From Marinomonas maritima (GTDB lineage Bacteria > Pseudomonadota > Gammaproteobacteria > Pseudomonadales > Marinomonadaceae), in NCBI RefSeq assembly GCF_024435075.2, contig NZ_JAMZEG020000002.1, positions 1,193,501-1,257,500 on the forward strand: DNA of 64,000 nt, read 5' to 3'. The number at the start of each line of letters is the position of its first letter. Positions within the stretch are counted from its first letter, which is position 1. Below are positions 1-8,596 of the stretch, piece by piece. The notes beneath the pieces are model-generated. The model was given only the letters and a program-made list of their open reading frames with translations. It did no database searches and was not told the origin of the DNA. A program made the translations under genes and the position numbers.

Positions 1-926
1 GCTAATGCAGCCAACGAATTCTGAACATTAAAACGCCCTAACAATGGTAAAAAAACGGCATCTTCACCTTCAGGGTGACACAAAATAAAACGACACCCTG
101 TCGGTTCTAATATCAAATCTTTAACATAAAAATCTGCTCTTGAATTTTGCTCACTATAATAATGAGAGTCTGAATCCTTTGCCGCTTCTGCCATAAAAGA
201 CGCATAGCTATCGTCGAGACAAAACACAGAATTTGACACACTTTTAAACGCAAACAAACGCTGCTTTGCCAACGCATAAGCCGTCATATCGCCATGATAA
301 TCAAGATGGTCACGGGAAAGATTAGAAAAGACAGCTGTCTGAAAAGGCACACCATCAACCCGCCCTTGATCCAATGCATGTGAAGATGCTTCAAATGCAA
401 CAAGATCTACACCAGAGCCCGCCATCGCCATTAAAGTAAGGTGTAAGGATAATATATCTGGGGTCGTCTGCTTGGCTTCCGACAAATCGTTTAATGGACC
501 GATACCAAACGTCCCCACTAAACCACTATTTAAACCAATAAACTGCGCCAACTGAGCAATGTAAAAACAAATCGATGACTTACCATTGGTTCCAGTAACA
601 GCGACAATATGTTTCGGCATATGACCAAAATAACTCTGTAAGCAAGCCACTAAAAGTTCAGTCGGATTATCAACAGAGATAAGCTCAATATCATCGCGCC
701 TCAAACACAACCCTGCTGGAACAATAGCCACTTTACAGCCTAATGAAACCACACTGTCCAAATAGTCCCAGCCATTTGTCGCAACCCCTGGTAAAGCGAA
801 AAAAACACACTGTGGGTCTGCCTTTCGACTGTCCGTTTCTACATGGGTATAAATAGCAGAATGCGAGCTATCCCCTAAAGAATAGCCCGCCAAATTTAGT
901 AATTGAATATGAGTCAGTTGTGCCAT
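1..926 (-). CDS. murE: UDP-N-acetylmuramoyl-tripeptide synthetase MurE (C-terminal part beyond window)
   Basis: Mur ligase that adds the third amino acid (diaminopimelate in Gram-negatives) to UDP-MurNAc-L-Ala-D-Glu in the cytoplasm. About 308 N-terminal residues are visible; the frame is open to the left edge, so the gene is cut by the window. The ATP-binding loop TGTNGKSS lies near residues 111-118, and an ASSHAL motif of the central domain follows. The ATG comes immediately after the TAG stop of ftsI with no spacer, so the two are translationally coupled in the division/cell-wall operon. The family is clear from the loop, the central motifs and the position after ftsI. Confidence 0.93.
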   Translation of the reverse strand, partial: MAQLTHIQLLNLAGYSLGDSSHSAIYTHVETDSRKADPQCVFFALPGVATNGWDYLDSVVSLGCKVAIVPAGLCLRRDDIELISVDNPTELLVACLQSYFGHMPKHIVAVTGTNGKSSICFYIAQLAQFIGLNSGLVGTFGIGPLNDLSEAKQTTPDILSLHLTLMAMAGSGVDLVAFEASSHALDQGRVDGVPFQTAVFSNLSRDHLDYHGDMTAYALAKQRLFAFKSVSNSVFCLDDSYASFMAEAAKDSDSHYYSEQNSRADFYVKDLILEPTGCRFILCHPEGEDAVFLPLLGRFNVQNSLAAL

Positions 927-2690
927 CTAGCCACCCTGCACCACTTGATAAGGAACCTTTTTAGGCTCTAATCGAACTTCCCTAAGACCCTCAGGTAAGT
1001 CAGGGTAAATATTCAGTGTCGTTAACGCGCCCTCCATTACACGCGAGAAAACAGGTGCTGCCACTTCACCACCGTAGTATTCACGCCCCTTGGGATCATT
1101 AATCATCACCACCATTGCTAATCTAGGATTAGAAGCAGGCGCCACACCGGCAAACAAAGCAATATATTGATCGTATTCATAACCTTTAGAACCGACTTTA
1201 TGAACTGTCCCCGTTTTACCAGCAACTCGATAGCCAGGAATTTGAGCGGCCTTACCAGAACCTCGCTGCACAACGCTTTCCATCATTTTAATGACATCTT
1301 GAGCAATTTTATGCGGAATAACCTGCTTACCGTCAGCGGGAATGTCTTGTTTAAAGATTGTCACAGGAACGCGGTAACCACCATTAGCTAATGTCATGTA
1401 CGCTTGCGCCAACTGTAGAGTAGACACAGACAAGCCATAACCATAGGCTAACGTCGCAATTTCTGACGGGTGCCATTTAGGGTGCGACGGAAGAACACCG
1501 GAAGCCTCTCCAGGAAAACCAATACCGACTTGCGACCCTATACCGAGCTCATAATCCATGTTCCATATTGCATCTTGGGGAAGCGATAAGGCGATTTTTG
1601 ATGCCCCCACATTGCTCGACTTAATCAGTAATTTTTCAAAATCAATCACACCATAATTAGCGGCATCACGAATGGTAAAACGACCAAAACGCAAATAACC
1701 AGGTGACGTATCAATCGTTGTCTCGGTCGTATATTGCCCAGACATGAGTGCAGCAGAAATAGTAAAAGGCTTCATTGTTGAGCCAGGCTCAAACAAATCA
1801 ATCACTGCGCGATTACGCAGCTCTTCATATTCTAATTTAGAACGATCATTTGGGTTATACGATGGCTGATTGACCATCGCCAGAATTTCACCCGTTTTAA
1901 CGTCTAGGATAACCGCCGACGCCGACGTAGCTCGATGCTCGGTAACCGCCGCCTTTAGCTCTCGATACGCTAAGTATTGCAACCTAAGATCTATACTTAA
2001 CTCAATATTTTCACCTGGATGCTCGGCCTGTTCCACACCAACACCACGAATAATATTCCCTCTGAGATCTTTCACATAACTACGTCGCCCAGGTTGGCCT
2101 TCTAGTGCTTGATCATAGGCAAGCTCGATACCCTCTTGCCCTTTATCATCGATATTAGTAAAACCAACAACATGTGAAGCGACTTCTGCAGCTGGATAAT
2201 AACGTTTATACTCTTTGGTCTTACTCACACCAACAACATTAGCCGCCATAATAGCGTCGGCTTCATTAGGTGGAATTTGACGCTTCAAATACATGAAAGA
2301 ACGACTTTTATTAGCCTCAAACTTTTCTTGCAGCCACGCTCGACCAACACCCAGAACCCCCGCAAGGCGTTTAATTTCTTGCTCAGGCCCAATATTTAAA
2401 GAAGGATCTCTTTGGATTTTCCATAACGCCTTTGGATTAGCTATGATAGTCCAAGTTGGCGTACTAACAGCCAGCGGCTCCCCACGCCTATCCAAAATCA
2501 TCCCTCGGGTAGCAGGTATAGACTCCGTTCTTACTGCCCGTATTTCGCCTTGATTCTGCAAAAAAGCTTTATCTACAACTGTTAAATAAAACAGTCGTCC
2601 GCCAGCAACAAGAAACAACAGCAAAGCAATGCCGCACACAAATCTAAAGCGCCATTTTCCTGGGGTGTGGACACGATTTTCAATATTCAT
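927..2690 (-). CDS. ftsI: Peptidoglycan D,D-transpeptidase FtsI (PBP3)
   Basis: Septum-specific class B penicillin-binding protein that cross-links peptidoglycan at the division site. The 587-residue protein has one N-terminal membrane segment (about 17-38), a dimerisation domain, and a transpeptidase domain with the three catalytic motifs: STMK at 304-307 (nucleophile Ser304), SSN at 358-360, and KTGT in the C-terminal third. Its length matches the family. The start overlaps the end of ftsL by 4 bases, and murE follows directly, as in the standard division cluster. Confidence 0.97.
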   Translation of the reverse strand: MNIENRVHTPGKWRFRFVCGIALLLFLVAGGRLFYLTVVDKAFLQNQGEIRAVRTESIPATRGMILDRRGEPLAVSTPTWTIIANPKALWKIQRDPSLNIGPEQEIKRLAGVLGVGRAWLQEKFEANKSRSFMYLKRQIPPNEADAIMAANVVGVSKTKEYKRYYPAAEVASHVVGFTNIDDKGQEGIELAYDQALEGQPGRRSYVKDLRGNIIRGVGVEQAEHPGENIELSIDLRLQYLAYRELKAAVTEHRATSASAVILDVKTGEILAMVNQPSYNPNDRSKLEYEELRNRAVIDLFEPGSTMKPFTISAALMSGQYTTETTIDTSPGYLRFGRFTIRDAANYGVIDFEKLLIKSSNVGASKIALSLPQDAIWNMDYELGIGSQVGIGFPGEASGVLPSHPKWHPSEIATLAYGYGLSVSTLQLAQAYMTLANGGYRVPVTIFKQDIPADGKQVIPHKIAQDVIKMMESVVQRGSGKAAQIPGYRVAGKTGTVHKVGSKGYEYDQYIALFAGVAPASNPRLAMVVMINDPKGREYYGGEVAAPVFSRVMEGALTTLNIYPDLPEGLREVRLEPKKVPYQVVQGG

Positions 2691-2965
2691 GGCTTCACTA
2701 TTATCAATTCATCCTGAGATGGTGTGTGCATTTTTAAATCCTTTATCGCCGCTTGTTCCAAGCGGCTGGGTTGAGTTAACGCACTCTGTTCAAGCAGCAA
2801 CTGCCCCCATTTCACTTCATAATCCACTTCATCCTGCCTCAGCGTTTGAAGATAAGAGAAGCTCTTTCTAAAATCGTAAACTTGTGTGACAACAGCGATT
2901 GATACCATGGCCAATATCAAAACACCGATAGCAAATACCACCAGTGCAACATTCGCCTTAATCAC
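2687..2965 (-). CDS. ftsL: Cell division protein FtsL
   Basis: Small bitopic divisome protein that forms the FtsQLB subcomplex. The 92 residues contain a short cytoplasmic end, one hydrophobic helix (about 4-26) and a periplasmic coiled-coil-like segment, as expected for FtsL. Sequence conservation in this family is low, so the call rests mainly on topology and position between rsmH and ftsI. It starts with GTG, overlaps the end of rsmH by 8 bases and overlaps ftsI by 4, which suggests translational coupling. Confidence 0.9.
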   Translation of the reverse strand: MIKANVALVVFAIGVLILAMVSIAVVTQVYDFRKSFSYLQTLRQDEVDYEVKWGQLLLEQSALTQPSRLEQAAIKDLKMHTPSQDELIIVKP

Positions 2966-3896
2966 TTACGCGCTCCAAAACCCGTAACACAGCACTACGA
3001 GATCTCACATTCTCACTCACTTCAGAAAGAGATGGCTTAATCGCTTTACCTACCGTCTTAAACTTAATATCAAGATGTGCATTACGAATTGGCAAATGCC
3101 TTGGTAGCTCTGGCCCTTTCGCTTGCAACTTCATAAACCGCTTAACAATACGATCTTCAAGAGAATGAAAACTGATAACCGCCAATCGACCGCCTACTTT
3201 CAACGCTTTCGTCGCGGCTTCAAGCCCAATTTCTAAATCACCAAGCTCGTTATTAATGTAAATTCGAATACCTTGAAATGCCCGAGTAGCAGGGTTTTTT
3301 CCTTTTTCCCACGCAGGGTTTGCTTCGGCAATAATTTTTGACAATTGGAGTGTTGTTAGAATTGGCGTATGAGAGCGGTATTCACAAATAGCTTTTGCAA
3401 TGCGACGAGAGAATCGCTCTTCGCCATACTGATACATAACATCCGCCATGTCTTTTTCTCTAACGGTCGCAATCCATTGAGCAGCACTAATACCCTTATC
3501 AGGATTCATCCGCATATCAAGCGGACCGTCATTCATAAAGCTAAACCCACGTTCAGCATCATCAATCTGAGGTGATGAAACACCTAAATCCATCATCACG
3601 CCATCTACTTTGTCGACACCAAATACGTCTGAAATATGCGTCGCCATATTGGCAAAACTGTCTTGGACAATTGAAAAGCGTGAATCTTCTTGCTGCAATA
3701 GTTCACCATGGCGAATCGCCATTGGGTCTTTATCAAAACCAAGCAGGCGACCCGCCTCTAATCGCTCTAAAACCAAACGAGCATGCCCGCCACGACCAAA
3801 GGTCCCATCTACGTAAAGACCATTCTTGTCGGTTACCAGCATATCGACGGATTCATCGAGCATGACGCTTATGTGTTCTGCCATCGTCTTTGTCAT
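2958..3896 (-). CDS. rsmH: 16S rRNA (cytosine(1402)-N(4))-methyltransferase RsmH
   Basis: S-adenosylmethionine-dependent methyltransferase (formerly MraW) that N4-methylates C1402 of 16S rRNA in the decoding centre. The 312 residues carry the SAM-binding motif VDGTFGRGGHA near 28-38, the family segment MMDLGVSSPQID, and the C-terminal ISFHSLEDRIVK stretch. Length is typical. It overlaps mraZ by 4 bases upstream and ftsL downstream, so it is part of the mra/fts operon. Confidence 0.97.
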   Translation of the reverse strand: MTKTMAEHISVMLDESVDMLVTDKNGLYVDGTFGRGGHARLVLERLEAGRLLGFDKDPMAIRHGELLQQEDSRFSIVQDSFANMATHISDVFGVDKVDGVMMDLGVSSPQIDDAERGFSFMNDGPLDMRMNPDKGISAAQWIATVREKDMADVMYQYGEERFSRRIAKAICEYRSHTPILTTLQLSKIIAEANPAWEKGKNPATRAFQGIRIYINNELGDLEIGLEAATKALKVGGRLAVISFHSLEDRIVKRFMKLQAKGPELPRHLPIRNAHLDIKFKTVGKAIKPSLSEVSENVRSRSAVLRVLERVSD

Positions 3897-4348
3897 AAAG
3901 AAATATCCATCATGGTTTCAGTTTGTAGGTCCTCAAGCGCATCTTGGGACAAATAATCTTCGCGCTGAGCCTCCCATTCTTCCTGGCTCCAAATTTCTAA
4001 TTTTTTACCTTGACCAAGAATGGTTAATTTTTTATCTAAACGAGCAAACTCGCGCAACGGCGCAGGCAATAAAATCCGACCCGCTTTATCAACGTCTAAA
4101 TCGGTTGCATGCCCTACTAAAAGGCGCTGGAGACGCCTAGCCTGCGGTTGAAAAGAAGGCAACTTGTCTAATTTTTGTTGAATCAACTCCCATTCGGACA
4201 AGGGGTACAACAGTAAGCATCGAGAAACAGGATCTATGGTGACAACCACACCATCTTCGTCATATTGAGCAAGATCATCGCGCAAGCGTGCTGGAAGCGA
4301 CATTCGCCCCTTTACATCCACACTGACTTGATGAATTCCTCTAAACAC
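3893..4348 (-). CDS. mraZ: Transcriptional regulator MraZ
   Basis: AbrB-fold DNA-binding protein that represses its own division/cell-wall operon. Two SpoVT/AbrB-like repeats are seen, each with a conserved core (VDVKGRMSLPARLRD and VDKAGRILLPAPLREFA). I chose the GTG at 4348 because it gives the family N-terminus MFRG. A longer reading frame from a GTG at 4354 would start inside the operator repeats and add only two residues. The gene is first in the operon and lies directly behind its operator. RsmH overlaps its end by 4 bases. Confidence 0.93.
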   Translation of the reverse strand: MFRGIHQVSVDVKGRMSLPARLRDDLAQYDEDGVVVTIDPVSRCLLLYPLSEWELIQQKLDKLPSFQPQARRLQRLLVGHATDLDVDKAGRILLPAPLREFARLDKKLTILGQGKKLEIWSQEEWEAQREDYLSQDALEDLQTETMMDISL

Positions 4349-4350
4349 GC

Positions 4351-4411
4351 CCACATCCCACTTATCGACACTTTATCCCACAATTTAACACTTTTTCTCT
4401 AAAATAGTAAA
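4351..4411 (-). promoter_or_regulatory. mraZ promoter and MraZ operator (three 10-bp repeats)
   Basis: Read on the minus strand, three consecutive 10-base units occur: TGGGATAAAG (4380-4371), TGTCGATAAG (4370-4361) and TGGGATGTGG (4360-4351). Known MraZ operators are TGGG(N) repeats with 10-bp period; the middle unit here is degenerate. A candidate sigma-70 promoter lies just upstream: TTTACT at 4411-4406, 17-base spacer, TTAAAT at 4388-4383. Transcription would start within the first repeat, consistent with autorepression. The promoter is a weaker call than the repeats. Confidence 0.65.
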
Positions 4412-4451
4412 AAAATATTGATTAAAGATAAAAATACAAAAAAATAGGCAC

Positions 4452-4476
4452 AAAAAAACCGCTCATTAAAGCGGCA
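4452..4476 (-). terminator. Intrinsic terminator between rnpB and mraZ
   Basis: On the minus strand a CCGCT/AGCGG stem with a short loop is followed by seven T. It sits between the rnpB terminator and the mraZ promoter and would insulate the division operon from read-through. Confidence 0.7.
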
Positions 4477-4541
4477 TTTGATCAAAATATAAGCAGAACA
4501 GAGGGAATGGAACAGCAACAAAACTAAAAAATTCACGTGCA

Positions 4542-4572
4542 CAAAAAAGCCAAGAACATTGAGGCTCTTTAG
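4542..4572 (-). terminator. Candidate rnpB terminator
   Basis: On the minus strand AAAGAGCC pairs with GGCTTTTT across an 11-base loop, with one G-U pair, and the right arm runs into six T. It lies about 40 bases past the 3' end of the RNase P RNA. Confidence 0.55.
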
Positions 4573-4613
4573 CAATTAAGTTTTACATGAAAAATTAACA
4601 AAGAAAGGAAAAA

Positions 4614-4962
4614 TGCAAGTTGGCCGATAAGCCGGGTTCTGTCGTGGACAGTCATTCATCTAATACGTACATCACTGCACGTCTTTAGCAACCTACCCGA
4701 ACTCAGCGCGGGTCACGCCAAAGAGTTCCTATTTGGTCTTGCTTCAAGTGGGGTTTACCTTGCCACGAACTGTTGCCAGTCGCGCGGTGCGCTCTTACCG
4801 CACCATTTCAACCTTACCGGCAGTAAACTGCTTAGGCGGTGTATTTTCTGCTGCACTTTCCGTAGGCTCACGCCCCCCAGGCGTTACCTGGCACTTTACC
4901 CTGCGAAGCCCGGACTTTCCTCCCCCCAATAAATTGAGCGGCGACTGCCTAGCCAACTTGCG
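4614..4962 (-). ncRNA. rnpB: RNase P RNA (bacterial class A)
   Basis: Catalytic RNA subunit of ribonuclease P, which matures tRNA 5' ends. Terminal helix P1 is visible as GCAAGTTGGC (4961-4952) pairing with GCCAACTTGC (4624-4615). Conserved class A core elements are present: GAGGAAAGTCCGGGC near the 5' side, and the 3' element with CAGAACCCGGCTTATCGG. Length is about 350 nt, typical for the class. Exact ends are inferred from P1 and the promoter. Confidence 0.95.
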
Positions 4963-4968
4963 AGGCGC

Positions 4969-4997
4969 ATATTACTTACCTAAAGAAACAATAACAA
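4969..4997 (-). promoter_or_regulatory. rnpB sigma-70 promoter
   Basis: On the minus strand TTGTTA (4997-4992) and TAATAT (4974-4969) are separated by exactly 17 bases. Transcription would begin about 6-7 bases later, at the foot of helix P1. The sequence and position fit well. Confidence 0.65.
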
Positions 4998-5037
4998 GGG
5001 CTTTTTCAAGAGTAAAAATAAATAAGAGCCAGAAGCC

Positions 5038-6345
5038 TCAAGCCAACGGTAACTGAAAGCACACCTCCAACCCCCCTTCTTCTCGATTACGAGCTGTTAT
5101 CTGACCTTTATGTGCGCGAATAATGCGCTGGGAAATCGTAAGACCAACACCAAAGCCACCACTATTCGCCCCCCTTGCCTCAGAAGAGCGATAAAAGGCA
5201 TGAAAAATTTTCTCTAGCTTATCATCAGATACACCAGGGCCATTATCACGAACATAGATGAAGGCGAATCCAGATTTTTCTTGCGTTTCCACTTCAATAA
5301 CGCCACCACCACCCGCATAAAAACAAGCATTACGTAACACATTCTCGATAGCGTGTCGTAACTGAAGCGGGTCACCTAATATGGTTTTTGGCACACGACC
5401 TGACTTAGAAACAGAAATACCTTTAAGCTGACTTTCAAAACTTACGTCATCAACAATTTCCCCGAGCCATTCCTGCAAATTCATCTCTTCTTTTATAAGA
5501 GAAGCAGCCTCTAGTCGACTCAAAGTAAGCACCTGACCAATCAACTCATCAAGTTCATGAAGCTCTGTACGAATACGACACAAATAACCTTTTTGAGATT
5601 CCATGCCGTACTTATCTTCCGCTATGGTTAGCGCCACTTCAATCCTTGCTAACGGAGTCCTTAGCTCATGAGACACATCCCGCATCAAACGTTCTTTAGA
5701 CGATAGAAGCGTCTCTATTCTGACCGCCATTTCATTAAACTCTCGCGCCAATTTACCAACTGCGTCATTTCTTCGGACTAATTTATTTTCAACCCTAGCC
5801 GTCATATCCCCTTGCCCGAAAGACCTAGCAACTCTCTGTAACTTCAACAAAGGACCTAACAACCAATAAGCCAATACACCACTAGACACAAGCAACCCAA
5901 GCAAAGAAAAACCCACTACAGCGCCAGGCGCCAGTGAATCAATCTCGGGATTCGGTTTAAAAATCAGCAGATATTGAACATTATTTCCACCAATCACCTG
6001 AATAAATTGACTATGTAAAAAATCAGCGGCAGGCCGGCTGGTTACACTCGGAGTATTCTGCTCCCTAAAATTACGAGGCAAAGATTTAAGAAGAGGACGA
6101 CCATTTTCTTGGTATAGATAAATAGTTCCCGACAACCTCTTCTCTGCTTTTTTAGTCTCTTCTTGCAACGAAGTAATACCAAATTTTTCATATCCAGCCA
6201 CTAACTGCACACCAACATCACCCAGTAGATCAGCTGACACTTGGTTACGCTTCTGGATAAACTGAACCATCCCTAAACCAATACTAACCACAACAATATT
6301 GGACAGTAGCACTACCAGAAACACACGCAGAAAAGTATTTTTCAT
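5038..6345 (-). CDS. Envelope-stress type sensor histidine kinase (CpxA-like)
   Basis: Membrane sensor kinase of 435 residues. There are two membrane helices (about 7-29 and 140-163) around a periplasmic domain of about 110 residues, then a HAMP linker, a DHp domain with the phospho-accepting His226 in SHELRTPL, and an ATPase domain with N-box and G-boxes (DNGPGV, GGFGVGL). Architecture and the HAMP-DHp segment resemble CpxA, which senses misfolded envelope proteins; the periplasmic part is too divergent to prove this. The partner regulator lies 15 bases upstream on the same strand. The neighbour downstream is rnpB. Confidence 0.85.
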   Translation of the reverse strand: MKNTFLRVFLVVLLSNIVVVSIGLGMVQFIQKRNQVSADLLGDVGVQLVAGYEKFGITSLQEETKKAEKRLSGTIYLYQENGRPLLKSLPRNFREQNTPSVTSRPAADFLHSQFIQVIGGNNVQYLLIFKPNPEIDSLAPGAVVGFSLLGLLVSSGVLAYWLLGPLLKLQRVARSFGQGDMTARVENKLVRRNDAVGKLAREFNEMAVRIETLLSSKERLMRDVSHELRTPLARIEVALTIAEDKYGMESQKGYLCRIRTELHELDELIGQVLTLSRLEAASLIKEEMNLQEWLGEIVDDVSFESQLKGISVSKSGRVPKTILGDPLQLRHAIENVLRNACFYAGGGGVIEVETQEKSGFAFIYVRDNGPGVSDDKLEKIFHAFYRSSEARGANSGGFGVGLTISQRIIRAHKGQITARNREEGGLEVCFQLPLA

Positions 6346-6360
6346 AAAAAACTAAGCACC

Positions 6361-7050
6361 TTACTCATTCGACACAAAAATATAGCCTACACCACGCACC
6401 GTCTTGATTCGAGGATCTCCGTTTTCTAAATTACCAATTTTCTTACGCAAATTACTGATGTGCATATCCAAACTACGGTCATACATAGTTAACTTACGAC
6501 CAAGTGCTTTTTCTGAAAGTTCCTGCTTAGTCAATACTTGCCCAGGCGCCATTAACATGCATTCCAGTAAGGTGTACTCAGACGTTGTTAACTCAACCAG
6601 ATCGTCCTCCAAATAAACCGTACGATCTTTTCGACGCAACAACACACCAGAAAGCTCTATGTCTGCCGTTGGGTCATCTTCACGCTCTTGGCTCGCTCTG
6701 CGCAAAATTGCTTTAATTCGAGCCAATAATTCTCGCGGATTAAAAGGTTTAGACAAATAGTCATCCGCCCCCATTTCCAATCCAAGTATACGATCAATAT
6801 CGTCACCTTTTGCCGTTAACATAATAACTGGCACCGCGCTTTTATTACGGATTTGTTTTAAAGTCTCAAAGCCATCCAATTCTGGCATCATGACATCGAG
6901 AATAATAATATCTGGCATATTCGCGGCCATAAGCTCTAATGCCTCACGACCATTCCAAGCATGCGCTACCTCATAACCCTCACCGTCAAAGTATTCTTTA
7001 ATCAAATCCGATAAACGAGCATCATCATCAGCAAGCAATAACTTAACCAT
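6361..7050 (-). CDS. OmpR-family response regulator (CpxR-like)
   Basis: Two-component DNA-binding regulator of 229 residues. The receiver domain has acidic residues DDD at 8-10, phospho-acceptor Asp52 in LDVMMPELDG, and the switch lysine in KPFNPREL. The C-terminal winged-helix domain ends with the family segment RTVRGVGYIF. The receiver is closest to CpxR by eye (ILGLEMGADDYLSKPFN). The kinase follows at 15 bases, so they form an operon. A CpxR-box-like sequence lies about 100 bases upstream, suggesting autoregulation. Confidence 0.88.
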   Translation of the reverse strand: MVKLLLADDDARLSDLIKEYFDGEGYEVAHAWNGREALELMAANMPDIIILDVMMPELDGFETLKQIRNKSAVPVIMLTAKGDDIDRILGLEMGADDYLSKPFNPRELLARIKAILRRASQEREDDPTADIELSGVLLRRKDRTVYLEDDLVELTTSEYTLLECMLMAPGQVLTKQELSEKALGRKLTMYDRSLDMHISNLRKKIGNLENGDPRIKTVRGVGYIFVSNE

Positions 7051-7150
7051 AAATATTCCCTCTCATTTTTTCATTATTTAGCAGGCAGTTACATTGCCAT
7101 AAATTCAATTGTAAATATTACCTTAGCGCCAGACAAACACCTTCCCCTCT

Positions 7151-7165
7151 TTTCACTCTATTTAC
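7151..7165 (-). promoter_or_regulatory. Candidate CpxR box
   Basis: Read on the minus strand: GTAAATAGAGTGAAA, that is GTAAA-N5-TGAAA, one mismatch from the established CpxR consensus GTAAA-N5-GTAAA. It lies about 100 bases upstream of the CpxR-like gene. In AT-rich DNA a one-mismatch site can arise by chance. Confidence 0.35.
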
Positions 7166-7203
7166 AAAGAATACTAATATGATGAACTTAGCTATCTAGA
7201 AAA

Positions 7204-7236
7204 ACAAAAAAAGCCGCAAAATGCGACTTTTTTAAA
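7204..7236. terminator. purA terminator
   Basis: AAGCCGC (7211-7217) pairs with GCGACTT (7223-7229) with one G-T pair and a 5-base loop, flanked by A-runs on the left and T on the right. It can therefore work in both directions. On the minus strand it ends the long hfl/purA run. Confidence 0.7.
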
Positions 7237-7259
7237 AAACGAAACCTGCAATACAAATC

Positions 7260-8558
7260 CTACTGTTTAAAAGGATCACGAATTACAATGGTCTCATTAC
7301 GGTCTGGTCCAGTAGAGATAATATCAACCGGAACACCTACTTGCTCTTCTAAAAAGCGAATATAGTCTTGCGCATTTTTTGGTAAAGCGTCAAAGTTTTC
7401 GGCACCAACTGTCGACTCTGTCCAACCTGGCATCTCAACATAAACAGGCTTAGCTTGTTCATAACCTTCGCTATCAACTAAAGTCCCAGTCACAGGAGTA
7501 CCGTCTGCATTTGCATAAGATACGCAAATTTTAATAACAGAAGAACCATCCAACACATCAAGCTTAGTCAAACACATACCGGAGACTGAGTTAATCTGAA
7601 CAGCATGACGTAAAGCCACGGCATCAAACCAACCGCAACGACGCGAACGACCAGTTGTCGCACCAAATTCATGACCACGCACGCCTAAACGCTCACCGTC
7701 TTCATCAAACAATTCCGTAGGAAAAGGACCAGAACCAACGCGAGTAGTGTAGGCTTTCGTAATGCCAAGAACATAATCTAGATACAATGGTCCAAAACCA
7801 GTACCCGCAGGTGCACCACCCGCCGTCGTATTTGATGACGTAACGTATGGGTAAGTACCGTGATCAACATCCAACAATGAACCCTGAGCACCTTCGAACA
7901 TGATGTTCGCACCCGCTTTACGCAAGTCATGTAGCAAAGTAATAGTATCAGCCACCATCGGGCGTAGAAACTCAGCCATTTCTAAGCCTTCCGCATAAAC
8001 CTCATCAAAGGAAATCGGATCCACTTTATGGTATTGAGTTAGTACGAAGTTATAATATTCAAGTACTTCTTTAAGCTTGGTGGCAAAACGCTCAGAATCC
8101 AATAGGTCTCCAACACGTATAGCACGACGCGCTACCTTATCTTCGTACGCAGGCCCAATACCACGACCCGTTGTTCCAATTTTTTTCTCGCCCTTGGCAA
8201 GCTCTCGAGCCTGATCAATCGCAATATGATAAGGAAGAATCAAAGGACATGCTGCACTAATTTTCAAACGATCTACAGCAGGAACACCTTGCTCCAAAAG
8301 CTCAAGCACTTCCGTTTTCAACGCCGCTGGGGACAACACCACACCATTACCAATGATACATTGAACACCTTCACGCAAAATACCAGAAGGTATCAAGTGC
8401 AAAACTGTTTTCTTACCATCAATAACTAAGGTATGGCCCGCATTATGACCACCTTGAAAACGCACAACAGCAGCAACATCTTCAGTAAGTAGGTCTACAA
8501 CCTTACCTTTACCTTCATCACCCCATTGAGTGCCTAGAATAACAACATTTTTACCCAT
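7260..8558 (-). CDS. purA: Adenylosuccinate synthetase
   Basis: Catalyses the GTP-dependent condensation of IMP with aspartate, the first committed step to AMP. The N-terminal GTPase-like motif GTQWGDEGKGK follows directly after the start, then FQGGHNAGHT, and GTTGRGIGPAYEDK of the IMP site. I chose ATG 8558 because it gives MGKNVVILG, the family N-terminus; an in-frame ATG at 8573 would add five residues. It is the last gene of the run, followed by a terminator. hisZ ends 38 bases upstream. Confidence 0.97.
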   Translation of the reverse strand: MGKNVVILGTQWGDEGKGKVVDLLTEDVAAVVRFQGGHNAGHTLVIDGKKTVLHLIPSGILREGVQCIIGNGVVLSPAALKTEVLELLEQGVPAVDRLKISAACPLILPYHIAIDQARELAKGEKKIGTTGRGIGPAYEDKVARRAIRVGDLLDSERFATKLKEVLEYYNFVLTQYHKVDPISFDEVYAEGLEMAEFLRPMVADTITLLHDLRKAGANIMFEGAQGSLLDVDHGTYPYVTSSNTTAGGAPAGTGFGPLYLDYVLGITKAYTTRVGSGPFPTELFDEDGERLGVRGHEFGATTGRSRRCGWFDAVALRHAVQINSVSGMCLTKLDVLDGSSVIKICVSYANADGTPVTGTLVDSEGYEQAKPVYVEMPGWTESTVGAENFDALPKNAQDYIRFLEEQVGVPVDIISTGPDRNETIVIRDPFKQ

Positions 8559-8596
8559 AATTTCAGGTCTCATTTAGATAGTTCTTAAAGAAAAGT

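Noticed and set aside
4733..5056. A 107-codon plus-strand open frame over rnpB
   Set aside because: It lies antisense to the structured RNase P RNA and has no protein-like features; the RNA explains the sequence.
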